From Acanthosepion esculentum (lineage: Eukaryota > Mollusca > Cephalopoda > Sepiida > Sepiidae): DNA of 64,000 nucleotides. The first letter of the stretch is position 1; every line of letters starts with the position of its first letter. A program made the translations under genes and the position numbers. The stretch is taken from NCBI GenBank assembly GCA_964036315.1, contig OZ038495.1, positions 28,893,182-28,957,181 on the forward strand. The letters are read 5' to 3'. Below the pieces are notes generated by a model, which was not told the DNA's origin, ran no database searches, and saw only the letters and a list, made by a program, of their open reading frames with translations. This document shows, one piece after another, positions 11,155 to 21,812 of this stretch.

Positions 11155-11575
11155 AGTTGCAATATGAGATCTGGTAAAAACATGCAATGATAACAGCAAA
11201 ATTGCAATATGAGTACTGGTAAAAAATAGTTGCTGAAAAATTAGGTTTATAATACTCAAAAATTAATACCCAGATGTCCACATGGTACAGTGGATAAAGG
11301 CGTTGGTTAGATCCAGTGACAGACCCAAAGAGTGTGAGTTCAATACCCGGTTAAGGCAGTGGAGAACTTTCAGGAGATAACTGATAACTGACATCCATCA
11401 AACATGGCTCGTGGAACTAGAACAGTCTACCCCAGTGATCGAAATAAAGGGTTCGGTTCGAAATTCCAACCACCTGAAGAAGGCCGGAGCGTACAACGGC
11501 CGAAACGTTCTGACAAATATGGCGACAAAGATGAGGACAATAGTCCGACTAATGTAAATACTATACATAATTAGT
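11155..11575 (+). mobile_element. tRNA-related SINE, family S1
   Basis: A head like a tRNA gene is visible: TGGTACAGTGGATAAAGGCG resembles a box A, and GTGAGTTCAATACCCGG about 45 bp later resembles a box B (RNA polymerase III internal promoter). A body (GGAGATAACTGAT, GTGGAACTAGAACAGTCTAC) and the conserved 3' module with GTACAACGGCCGAAACGTT follow. About 115 bp upstream of the head (GCAATATGAG to AATACCCAGATG) is also shared with the copy at 24645, so the unit may start earlier than a simple tRNA head. It encodes no protein and would rely on a partner LINE. Confidence 0.82.
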
Positions 11576-11699
11576 AATAATGTTAACGTGATATACAAGC
11601 CTATTAAAGAGTGGAGTTGTGACAATAAAGGAAATGCACAAATATAACTTGAAAATTGTTATAATTGTTGTAGCATACCTACGGACATTCACATAAATA

Positions 11700-12040
11700 C
11701 AATAGTAAATACTGTATGTTGGTCTGCAGTTGTAGATTCGTCTCCAGCTGCGAGCAGAGAGGATACCCATACGAGGCTATGTTGAAGGGCAGAGACTCCT
11801 CTCGGGAAACAGCTACTCGACTCCGTTTTTATAAGGTGTCTACGGGGAAATTTTGGCCAGGCCTACGGACTCGGATACCCCACATTAAATTCGGTCTTGT
11901 TCCACATCTGACAACGTGGGGCAGTTCGTAGATATCCTGTAGGTGGATATTTATTGTGGAATTTACTTGAATCACTTCGACCAGTTGACCTGTTCTACGC
12001 GCCGCTGGCGAATCTTATATGTGTTGTTCTTGTCCTAAGT
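11700..12040. other. Moderately GC-rich block, unclassified
   Basis: This stretch is richer in G and C than its flanks, with words such as GGCCAGGCCTACGGACTCGG and CTGACAACGTGGGGCAG. It looks like part of a retroposon, but I cannot match it to any other stretch in the window. From 12041 to 12918 I see nothing. Confidence 0.35.
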
Positions 12041-12917
12041 ATTATCGTTCTTTACCAAGCTTCGTGTTATTATTTTATTCAATAACCTTTCCTCGGTTAC
12101 GTCAATACAGAATTTAAATTGTAATATAGAGATCCGTAGACGCATAGGATTAGGTGACTTCCGGAAACTAAACAAAATATAAACAGAGACAATAATTTCG
12201 TTGGGAACTAAGACAAGTGTGCTCAACTGTTATGTAATATTAATTCTACTATGTTATTGCTGAACATTTTCCACACAGATATAGAAGAAAATTGAGGTAA
12301 CAGTGGTGTGACTATAGAAAATGAAGCCGAAAAAAAAAACCATTAACCAAACATGTGAGGAATGAGTAAGTTTAAGGAGAACTGGAACAAAATGAACATT
12401 TCTTTAGGATCAGAAGGAGACATTTGTAATTTCTGGGACACATAATGAGGAATGACGGTTTGGAAAACTTGATACTCACATGACCTATGGAAGACAAAAA
12501 CGGAAGAGGGCAACAGCGAGTAAAATACACAACGAGCTTGTGTATATGGATGAAATGTCATGAAATTGGAGTGAGGCTAATGTAACAAATATTAACTACC
12601 GCTACGAAAGATAAGAATTTGGGAAGAGCCATGATCGTCCACATAATAAATGGCAACAATTCATAAAAGAAACTTTTATTTAATTTTCAGATATTTCTCT
12701 TCGTATTATTTATGAGATTGAGATGGAAAATAAGAGATGGGCATGAATGTATAAATTATTCGTAAGTTTAATTCCCTTGTTTTTTTTCTCACGAGGTGTT
12801 CTGTTATAAAATTGCTTTGCAGTTTCAATTAGAGTAGAAAATCATGGAAGATATGAATACTGCAAAAACGCATTTTAAAAAAAATCAAGTCTTTACACGC
12901 ATGATAACGTGTGAGGA

Positions 12918-12918
<1 letters not shown>

Positions 12919-12966
<48 letters not shown>
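12919..12966. repeat. (GA)n microsatellite
   Basis: About 23 GA dinucleotides. The DNA from here to 13570 is otherwise featureless. Confidence 0.95.
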
Positions 12967-12969
<3 letters not shown>

Positions 12970-13569
12970 GTGCAATCATTCACCTATAATTCTGGTTTTT
13001 GATGGTGCTGGAATACATGTTATTTTTGTAACTATGAACCTTCCCCTTTGGTTACAAAGGGATCCAGTGAAATTGTTTCTATCTCATAAAAAAAAACAAC
13101 TTTTATCAAAAGATTTTGAAGAAAGTTCTCTGATCAACGCAATTTTGTTCATCCGGTACTGAATACGATCTCAGTATTATACAATTTTTGCACAGATTAA
13201 TGGGACATTTGACATTTTAAATTCAGAAAATGCTCTCCCGCTATTCTGTAAATACTAGGATAACTGGATCTATAGTATCATTTCGTCTTTTTTCTGAAAG
13301 CCAACATTAATTCTGTTATTAAAGAATATTAGCTATTCGACTTTGCATTTATTTTTTTCTTCTTGTACACCTCTTTGAAAAAACAAGGTCCGTTGTATTA
13401 AATCGGATTGAATAAATTCTTACGAGCAAATATCATTTTCGTGTGAGTTTTGTTTTGTTTACATTAAATTTCTCTTTTCCTGAATATGACTTTGGGTTGT
13501 CATAAGATGAGATAGGTTAAAGAAACTCCATTTTAAAATGTCGTCTGTGACCTTTGAAAACGAATAATG

Positions 13570-15215
13570 AATATTAAGCGTAATAGAAAGAAATACACAA
13601 AAGAAAAAAAGAGGAATAAAGACAGAGAAAGAGATAAAAAGAAAGAGAAAAAAGAAATACAATAAGAAAGAAAAAATGAGAAAGAAAGAGAGAAAAAGAG
13701 GAAAACGGAAGAAGAGAAAGGCAAAAATAGAAAAATAGAAAGAGAAACAGAAAAATGAAAAAAAAAGAGAAAGAATGACAGAAAGAGAAAAAAATGGAAA
13801 GACAGAAAGAGACAAAAATGAAAGAACGACAAAGAGTAAGTAATAGAAAGAGAAAGAAAGAGAATGTAAGGCATAAAGAGAAAGAAAGTCGAAAGGAGTA
13901 AAACGAGTAACGAAGACAAAGAGAAAGAAAGAAAAAGAAAGTAAGTCGTAAAGAGAAAGAAAGTGAAAATAATTCGTAAAGAGAAAGAAAGTAAGACATT
14001 AAGAAAAAGAAAGAGAAAGTATGACACGGGGAGAAAGAGAGAAAGTAAGAAATAAAGAGAAAATAAGAAAAAAAGAAAGGAAGTGAATGTAAGACACTGA
14101 GAGAAAGTAAGACATTAAAAGAAAGAAAGACTGAATGATAAACACAGACAAATAAAGCCAGAAAAAGCAAAGAGAGAAAGAAATAAGAGGAGGAGAAAAA
14201 GGAGAAAGAAATAAGAGGAAGAAAAAAGAGGAAGAAATAAGAGGAAGAGATAAGGGAGAAAGAAATGATATGAAGAGAAGAAAGAGAAAGAAATAACTGG
14301 AAGAGAAAAAGGAGAAAGAAATAAGAGGAAGAGAAAAATGAGAAAGAAATAAGAGGAAGAAAAAAGAGGAAGAAATAAGAGGAAGAGATAAAGGAGAAAG
14401 AAATGATATGAAGAGAAGAAAGAGAAAGAAATAACTGGAAGAGAAAAAGGAGAAAGAAATAAGAGGAAGAGAAAAAGGAGAAAGAAATAAGAGGAAGAAA
14501 AAAGAGGAAGAAATAAGGGGAAGAGATAAAGGAGAAAGAAATGATATGAAGAGAAGAAAGAGAAATAAATAACTGGAAGAGAAAAAGGAGAAAGAAATAA
14601 GAGGAAGAGAAAAAGGAGAAAGAAATAAGAGGAAGAAAAAAGAGGAAGAAATAAGAGGAAGAGATAAAGGAGAAAGAAATGATATGAAGAGAAGAAAGAG
14701 AAAGAAATAACTGGAAGAGAAAAAGGAGAAAGAAATAAGAGGAAGAGAAAAAGGAGAAAGAAATAAGAGGAAGAAAAAAGAGGAAGAAATAAGAGGAAGA
14801 GATAAAGGAGAAAGAAATGATATGAAGAGAAGAAAGAGAAAGAAATAACTGGAAGAGAAAAAGGAGAAAGAAATAAGAGGAAGAGAAAAAGGAGAAAGAA
14901 ATAAGAGGAAGAAAAAAGAGGAAGAAATAAGAGGAAGAGATAAAGGAGAAAGAAATGATATGAAGAGAAGAAAGAGAAAGAAATAACTGGAAGAGAAAAA
15001 GGAGAAAGAAATAAGAGGAAGAGAAAAAGGAGAAAGAAATAAGAGGAAGAAAAAAGAGGAAGAAATAAGGGGAAGAGATAAAGGAGAAAGAAATGATATG
15101 AAGAGAAGAAAGAGAAAGAAATAAGAGGAAGAGAAAAATGAGAAAGAAATAAATAGAAGGGAAAGGATGACAATAAGAGAATAAAAAGAGGAGGAAAAAC
15201 CGAAAGAGATGAAAG
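13570..15215 (+). repeat. 1.6-kb homopurine tract with a 138-bp higher-order tandem unit
   Basis: The plus strand is almost entirely A and G. From about 14170 to 15175 it is a tandem array whose landmark AACTGGAAGAG recurs at 14295, 14433, 14571, 14709, 14847 and 14985, an exact 138-bp spacing. The 5' part (13570-14160) is less ordered GAAA/GAGA sequence. Because 138 is a multiple of three and the complement is pyrimidine-rich, the minus strand stays open for 352 codons of Phe, Leu and Ser. That frame is an artefact. Long polypurine tracts of this type can form triplex (H-DNA) structures. Confidence 0.93.
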
Positions 15216-15595
<380 letters not shown>

Positions 15596-15654
15596 GTTTT
15601 TGTGCATAAAAATATAGATGTACGCTACATATATACATGGACTTCCGAACATAG

Positions 15655-15855
15655 CAATTTTAATCTACGTGGGTAGACAGTTCCCGTCCCACTGCTCATG
15701 TCTAGGGAAATCTTGTCTAGTTCTTATTTTTATCACTGCTCAGTTATTGCTCGCCTGTTTCCAGTGAGGCCGAGTATACACTGCTCGGCCCAGAGATTGA
15801 ACTTACACATACTGTGTCACCACATTCTCGAACCAAAGATGTAAACCACTAGCCT
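15655..15855 (-). mobile_element. tRNA-related SINE, family S2, left arm of an inverted pair
   Basis: The reverse complement begins CTAGGCTAGTGGTTTACA (box A-like), then GTAAGTTCAATCTCTGG (box B-like), then GGCGAGCAATAACTGAGCAG, AAGAACTAGACAAGAT and CTAGACATG. The same order is found on the plus strand from 15848 to 16960 once the mariner is removed. The two copies sit head to head. Confidence 0.8.
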
Positions 15856-15896
15856 AGTGGTTTAGCACGATGGTTCACGAATTTGGTGACATAGTA

Positions 15897-16784
15897 CGAG
15901 GGTCATTCAATAAATAAGGTGAATTTGTTGGTATAAGGACTTCTAATACAGATAGAAGCTTACTTTTTTTACATTATTTTTCAACGTAGTCTCCCAGCAC
16001 TGTCACACACTTTTCCCATCTGTGCACAAACTTCCGTATTCCCTCAGCGTAAAAATCTTTGGACTGATGTTTCAGCCAGTCGCTCACAACACTTTTGACT
16101 TTATCGTCACTTTTAAACTTTGTGCCTCTCGTGAACGCTTTCAAGGGACCAAACAGGTGAAAGTCTGAAGGGGTAAGGTCTGGGCTGTAAGGAGGATGAA
16201 GGAGCAGTTCCCAGCCCAGCTTGTTGATGGTCTGCACCGTTTGGGCTGCTGTGTGAGGCCTTGCGTTGTTATGATGCAAGATGACTCATTCTGACTGCGT
16301 TTGTCCCAACAGATAAGCTCAAAGTCCTTGCAATGTCATCCACTGCCACCCTTCTGTCAGACTGAATGAGGTCATTGACTGATTCGATCACCTCAGGAGA
16401 CCTCACTTCTGTAGGCCTCTCAGGCCTGTCTTCATCCTCAACACTGCTCCGTCCTTCTTTAAACAATTTAGCCCACTTGTAGAAATTTTTTTGGCTGAAA
16501 CATGTGGCACCATACACAGTTGACATTCTCCTATGAATTTCAACTGGTTTGCACTCTTCAGCAACCAAAAACTTGATAACTGACCGCTTATCAATCCGGG
16601 AGCATGCTTCTTGGTCGGCCATCTTTGTTAAATGCCAAAACTCTCAAAGATTTTTTTTAATATGCAAAAGAAATTAAATCCATGTGAAAAAGAAGTAAAA
16701 CAAAAAAATAAAAAAGAGTAAGCTTCTATCTGTATTAGAAGTCCTTATACCGAAACATTCACCTTATTTATTGAATGACCCTCC
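15897..16784 (-). mobile_element. Internally deleted mariner with long inverted repeats
   Basis: The ends are CGAGGGTCATTCAATAAATA and the reverse complement of GGAGGGTCATTCAATAAATA, each followed by AGGTGAAT. The match continues through GTATAAGGACTTCTAATACA and GATAGAAGCTTACT, so the inverted repeats extend about 72 bp, long for a mariner. TA dinucleotides at 15895-15896 and 16785-16786 are the target duplication. At 888 bp it lacks roughly the middle third of a full mariner. Its ends are unlike those of the copy at 5022, so it is a different family. Confidence 0.94.
15974..16622 (-). pseudogene. mariner transposase, deletion derivative
   Basis: The N-terminal part (ATG at 16622) carries the helix-turn-helix region with FYKWAKLFKEGRSSVEDEDR and PTEVRSPEVIESVNDLI, typical of mariner. 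After SLSVGTNAVR it jumps in a different frame to HNNARPHTAAQTV and then PYSPDLTPSDFHLFGPLK. The segment with the first catalytic Asp is deleted. The second catalytic Asp, expected in HDNARPH, reads Asn here (HNNARPH). The third Asp is present, 34 residues further on. The protein cannot be catalytic. The N-terminal DNA-binding part alone (about 117 codons) is still open and could in principle bind the ends. Confidence 0.92.
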
Positions 16785-16929
16785 TATTTGTGAGTTCAAT
16801 CTCTGTAAGGGGTGAAAACGGGGCGAGCAATAACTGAGCAGTACAAAAAAATAAGAACTAGACGAAATATTCCTAGACATGGGCAGCGGGACAACATTAT
16901 AACCCCGTACATTAAATACATTTTTCAGT

Positions 16930-17058
16930 TCGGAAATCCGGATCAATATTCAACTAAAGAAGGTCGGAGAGCACAACGGCCGAAACGTTGTGATAACAAC
17001 ACAAATGAGGACAACAGACCGCATGTAAATAGTGCATGATATTGATAAATCCCTATCC
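16930..17058 (+). mobile_element. Shared SINE 3' module attached to S2
   Basis: AAAGAAGGTCGGAGAGCACA, then ACGGCCGAAACGTTGTGAT and AATGAGGACAACAGACCG, is the same module that ends the S1 SINEs at 11.5, 25.0, 42.8 and 60.4 kb. Families S1 and S2 have different tRNA-like heads but this common module. Confidence 0.75.
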
Positions 17059-17647
17059 CAGAAATGTTTATTACCACCAAACGTTAATGTCTGTGAATAT
17101 ATTGTACATTTTTATTTGCGAATGAAACTTGGAGGAACTTATGAAAATTCATGTTTTTGTTAAAATAATTTTGATCATGAACATTTTTTTTTTAATACCA
17201 AAGAGAAAAGTTTTTATTGGCTTTAACCTTGCAATTTCGTTTCTATTTCAAATATACGCACGTATCGTATACAAGTATTACTATCTAATACTACCATACA
17301 AGACAGCACTCAACGTTAAATGTAAAATGCTCCCATCACAAAAGAAACATTAAACATTTATTTCACTACAGCGGGTTGAGATTTCAGAATTAGTTTATAA
17401 GAAAATTGTAATTAGAAAATAAACGTCAATAAATTTGATAGATATATTAAAATGAACAACACGGTTTTATCTCACGACACCAAATTGTAAATAATTGCAA
17501 GAAAAAGATACATGCTGAAAGCCAACGTATATATTTATATAACTTCGACAGGAGTAGAAAATTCTATTACAGCGATCAAAAACGGTATTAACAATTAACT
17601 CATAACAAAAATAAGAATCAATTCATATTAAAAGTGAGGAGGGGGTT

Positions 17648-17650
<3 letters not shown>
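17059..17650. other. AT-rich DNA, nothing recognised
   Basis: One short hydrophobic open frame (17129-17353) has no recognisable domain and is probably chance. Confidence 0.4.

Positions 17651-17691
<41 letters not shown>
17651..17691. repeat. (TA)n microsatellite
   Basis: About 20 TA units. Confidence 0.95.
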
Positions 17692-17693
<2 letters not shown>

Positions 17694-18073
17694 CTGCAAA
17701 ATGATAATACTTAAATATAACGATTAAAACAAACAGATAAACCGGTTTAAAGGTCATCTGTCATTAGAAACAAACAAAAAAACTAGGACAAAAAAGAAAT
17801 AGTGACTAAAAAATACACAACTCCAGACAAATATCATAACCGGAAAAATATAACATTCTAGTTTAATTACATATCAAGCTTTACTGCTGTTGGTTACAAA
17901 GTAGTGCCTGCTAGTACCAAATGTACACTAATTCCTTACACTCACAAATGATAATAGCAAATATCACTTAAAAGTGTCGGAACCAGTGTACATTAGGGTC
18001 TACCATTCCCTCACTACTCTTCAACGTAATGGAGGTTACATCACTCGCTCCAACATTTTGTTGAATCCGCGAA

Positions 18074-18235
18074 TTTGGCGCGAGCTGGTATTGGTTTAAA
18101 ATTCAGCCAATGAAAATTGGTTTTATATTTACTGTGATCTGCGTTTGCCTATTTAATATCGGTGAATTATTCCCGCCATTTTTTCCCAGTTGGCAAGGAT
18201 TTACCAATTATGGCTTAATTGTGTCGCCGGTAAGT
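18074..18235 (+). promoter_or_regulatory. Candidate CCAAT/E2F-type promoter with downstream 5' splice site
   Basis: Within about 105 bp there are an E2F-like TTTGGCGCGA (18074-18083), an inverted CCAAT box ATTGG (18090-18094), a direct CCAAT box in CAGCCAATGA (18107-18111), a second inverted CCAAT box ATTGG (18116-18120), and an E2F-like TTCCCGCC (18170-18177). No TATA box stands at the expected place. This combination is typical of TATA-less cell-cycle or housekeeping promoters. About 50 bp further on, CCGGTAAGT (donor GT at 18230) is a good 5' splice site, so 18178-18229 could be a non-coding first exon. This is inferred from motif clustering only. Confidence 0.4.
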
Positions 18236-18410
18236 TTCTCGACCTTTTGTTAATTTGGTATGTTATTTTACTTAAGTCTTTGTTAATTTTCGTATTATCT
18301 CTATAAAAAATAATTATGTTAGAGTAATAAACTTTTGAGTGATTGACGCTTAATATTAATGATTTTTCAAAATTGCATTAACTATGTTAATTTTTTAAAA
18401 TTTATTTTTT

Positions 18411-18484
18411 TTACTATAGCTTGCTTTTTATATATTATAATCAATATGGCGTATCCTGGATATTCTAGATATGTTAATAAGTAG
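18411..18484 (+). other. Possible second exon with a start codon (MAYPGYS...)
   Basis: TTTACTATAG followed by CTTGC resembles a 3' splice acceptor. An ATG at 18446 opens MAYPGYSRYVNK and a TAG follows at 18482. MAYPGY is the characteristic beginning of penta-EF-hand proteins of the sorcin/grancalcin type. A donor would be needed before the stop; only weak GT candidates exist at 18473 and 18481. It lies about 215 bp after the candidate donor at 18230. The similarity is six residues and may be chance. No EF-hand exon is visible elsewhere in the window. Confidence 0.2.
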
Positions 18485-18959
18485 CTTTATGATTTGAGTA
18501 TAGTTTAGTGTGAATTCATATTTGAAATTGTTTTTATTTTGGAGTAATATTTTTAAACAAATCCAATGATTCCGTATAAAGAATTTTACAAGATTTGAAT
18601 GTTGGTAGAGATAAATTGGTAAACTTTGAGTTTAGAAATAAAAATGTCTGTAGGATTAAGAATCTTGAAATGGAAAAGCAGACCACTATAGAGATATTAT
18701 TATTATTAAAATTGCAAACGCACTCACACCAGTTGTAGTCATTAGGCGATTATGATGAAAGGGGGAAATTAGCGATAGCCACATTAATCATACGCGGGGA
18801 GAAAAACCTGAAAAAATGGTCGTACATACAGGGGAAAAATAAGCAAAAACTTGGAATTAAAGGTTATGGTTATCTGTAGACTTAATGAACTTGTTAATTA
18901 CCTTGATATGAATTTAAACATGGTGATTTATAATACTTATAGAAAACCAGAGAGCATTC

Positions 18960-18964
<5 letters not shown>

Positions 18965-19016
<52 letters not shown>
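18965..19016. repeat. (TA)n microsatellite
   Basis: About 25 TA units ending in ACACACATC. Confidence 0.95.
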
Positions 19017-19021
<5 letters not shown>

Positions 19022-20684
19022 CAACTCCGGCCCCCGCTCCAGTAGTCACCAATGATGGCCATACTTCAAGAGATAGATTGGCTACCAATTGCAATAGTAT
19101 AAAATATTTAATTTAAGTTAAAGAAAATTTCAGTCTTAGAATAGGGGTGCATACAAAAATATCAAAGGATAAGAAAACCAAAAGGAATAAATGTAGAAAT
19201 AATATTTGGTTTAACCTTCCTATACAGTAAGACTGAAGAATAATATTGGTAAAATATTCCCCATGTCGGTTAATGGCCATTTTTGTAGAATCAGCAACAA
19301 TGTAAATTATTTAATAAATTTTAAGCTGTTATTCTTGCTGTAGAAATATAGAAAGAATTACTACCCATAATAAAAACTAGGTACTCAGTGTAATAAAATT
19401 TGATAAGGAGCCTCGTTTTAACGGTAGGATAAATAGTACTTGTCTTATGAAAGTAAATTGCTTTGTTAGTAGTTCACCAGTTTAAAATAAGTGATAGTAA
19501 GATGGAAATATTTGTAGGAGTGACAGAAAATGTGTAGAAAACGGGTATGATAACCATGAATTAATGGATAGGAGAGCGCTACGACATTATTATTGTATTA
19601 TTGCAACTCCAAGTAGAAATCCCTTATAATAGATTTGGAAATATTTACAAGACATGTAGAAGGTTGAGGTCTTCCAAATCTCCATTTAGAGTAGAGCTGT
19701 CCGGAACTGTTTGGTTCGTCCACGCTGACGTTTTTTTTTTCCTTTGTGAGCAAGCATTTTCTCTTTTTTTTTTCTTTTTTTTTTTCTAACCCCTCACCAC
19801 ACGTGAGGTTATTTTATTATAGCTGTTTGTTGTTTCATCTTTGATAGTAATCGTCTAACCATCGTGGGTATAAAAATATCGAATACACAAATCTTTACAT
19901 TTTGTCAGTTGATTACTGTGTCTCTCAATCATGACAAACGTAGGAAATCAAATTTGCGGCTCGCAAAAAAACAAAAAACAAAGTTAAAGCAAATATCTAC
20001 CAATTCAAATTTTCCCATGACTCCGCAAAAATCCACAATATCCGTTATCTGGATCTTAGTTCGAATGACCTCATTCAGAACATCTGAAAACGCCACACAA
20101 TGAAATTCTATTTCTAATTTTAGAGTGCTTTCCAAACGTATGGAAATACTATCATATCGTCAATACCTTCTCCCTTATTTTCTGGAATAAACACCTTCGA
20201 GAACCATTGCCCTATAGAATAAACCACCAGGTGATTTTTCTCCGATCACTACAATATTAACTTATTCAAGTCTGTAGTCAACCGTTACCGTCCCCCTCCT
20301 ATACATATAAACTACTCCTTAACGTAACACTCAAACTAGAGTGGCCCCCGGGTCTTGTACTGAGTGAAAATTACTGTAAAAAGGTGTCTGTTGGATTTTT
20401 AATCGGCCCACTCTGAAAGGGTTAAACGAGTTAATAGGCACCATCGGCTCTAATATATAAAAACATTCTGGTCTCTGAATTATAAGGTAATTTAATGTAT
20501 TCTCTTAACCTCAAAAATCACAACGCAATTATTTTAGTTTTCATCCATTCCGACGTGAAGACGCCAAACCTAACACGTTGGCGAAATGAGTTGTCATTAA
20601 AAAAAAAAAAAAAAAAAACTTTCCCACTTTAATCAATTATCGCCATTTTGTTTCGGAAAATATTTTACATCCTTCTAACAAGCG
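19017..20684. other. AT-rich DNA, nothing recognised
   Basis: It contains two poly-T tracts (19730-19786) and one poly-A tract (20599-20618), possibly retroposon tails, but no recognisable body attached to them. Confidence 0.35.
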
Positions 20685-20708
20685 CATATATATATATAAT
20701 ATATATAT

Positions 20709-20759
<51 letters not shown>

Positions 20760-20760
20760 A
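20685..20760. repeat. (TATATAA)n, (TA)n, (CA)n compound microsatellite
   Basis: TATATATAA units pass into TA and then CA dinucleotides. Confidence 0.93.
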
Positions 20761-21074
20761 TGTGTGTATGTAGAGAGTAGATTTATGCCCGACAATTTTT
20801 CAACACACTATTGTATAATAAAGATATGTTTATACATTCTCTATTTATACAGATGACTTTTCCAAAAGTTGTTGGAACTAAAATGGGATGAATAAAAATG
20901 TTTATATTTCTTCCAATATTAGGAAATGTTTCGGACCAAGAACCTTTCAGTACTTCCTACCTATCTTCCTCTTTCCTCCTCTTTCTCACATTAATTTTTG
21001 CCTTTCGCTATTATATCATTTTCATGACAAATGTCCAGATGAATTCCATTTTATAGTACCACCAGTTCAAGGAT

Positions 21075-21812
21075 TTACTGTTAAATGTAAACATCTATTA
21101 TAATTAAAAAATAACAAATAATTGTATTCATTTTTCATCGAAAAATCTTGTTGCTTTCAGAAAATATTGTCCATATTTATAAAAACAACTAAAAGCAAAT
21201 AAAGGCATTTGAAATTAAATAATATTTTTGTTTTATTGAGTTTTGTATGTTATAATTCAGAGCTGATTTTCAGGTAGGGAGGTCCAATTAAAAAAAAACA
21301 TGATTTGCATTCCTCAAAGCCTTGTGCTTTTAACTATTGTAATAACTAAACCCGATGCGATCGAATTTCTAGCGTTTTCATAAAATTAGTTATACAGCGG
21401 GGTAATAAATATTAAAAAAATATTTCTGCGATGACTTTAATAAAAGAAAACATATTTATAATAATTTCGATCATCATTGAATACTTTCTGGTAGTTTCAT
21501 TAACATCCGACAATTATTTGCATTTTTGCAAGATTTTCCAAATTAATGTACGTCATACAAAAAAAAACGTGCTAAAAATTGTATGTTATTTTTCTATTTC
21601 CGGTGGTACAAAGAGAAACAAGGATTTTGAAATAAAAATTCAGATTGTTCTAAAAAAAAGGAAAAATTTTCTAAAATAATTAAAATAAACTTTGATCTTT
21701 CCTTTTAATAACATATATTTAGACGATACATTTTTGTTTTTGTCAAGGTTGGTGTCGTTTTCATTATGCTATATTCTTTTGTTAGCGATCTCGTGTAGGT
21801 ACCTAAGTTAAT
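21075..21812 (+). repeat. Dispersed ~750-bp repeat family, copy C
   Basis: It is collinear with copy A throughout, for example AACAACTAAAAGCAAATAAA, TTTTGTTTTATTGAGTTTTG and AGAGCTGATTTTCAGGTA, ending TAGCGATCTCGTGTAGGTAC. Differences are mostly substitutions and short indels, which suggests an old burst of insertion. Confidence 0.85.

Larger units (their letters stand above)
15848..16960 (+). mobile_element. tRNA-related SINE, family S2, split by a mariner
   Basis: Box A-like TAGCCTAGTGGTTTAGCACG lies at about 15851-15870, and box B-like TGTGAGTTCAATCTCTG at about 16790. The 888-bp mariner at 15897-16784 lies between them. Removing it with one TA restores a continuous SINE identical in order to the left arm. 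The SINE therefore predates the mariner insertion. Confidence 0.8.

Noticed and set aside
13574..15173. Minus-strand Phe/Leu/Ser-rich frames, including a 352-codon frame resembling a multi-span membrane protein
   Set aside because: The translation of a homopurine tract with a 138-bp period. The hydrophobicity is forced by the pyrimidine strand, and there is no gene structure.
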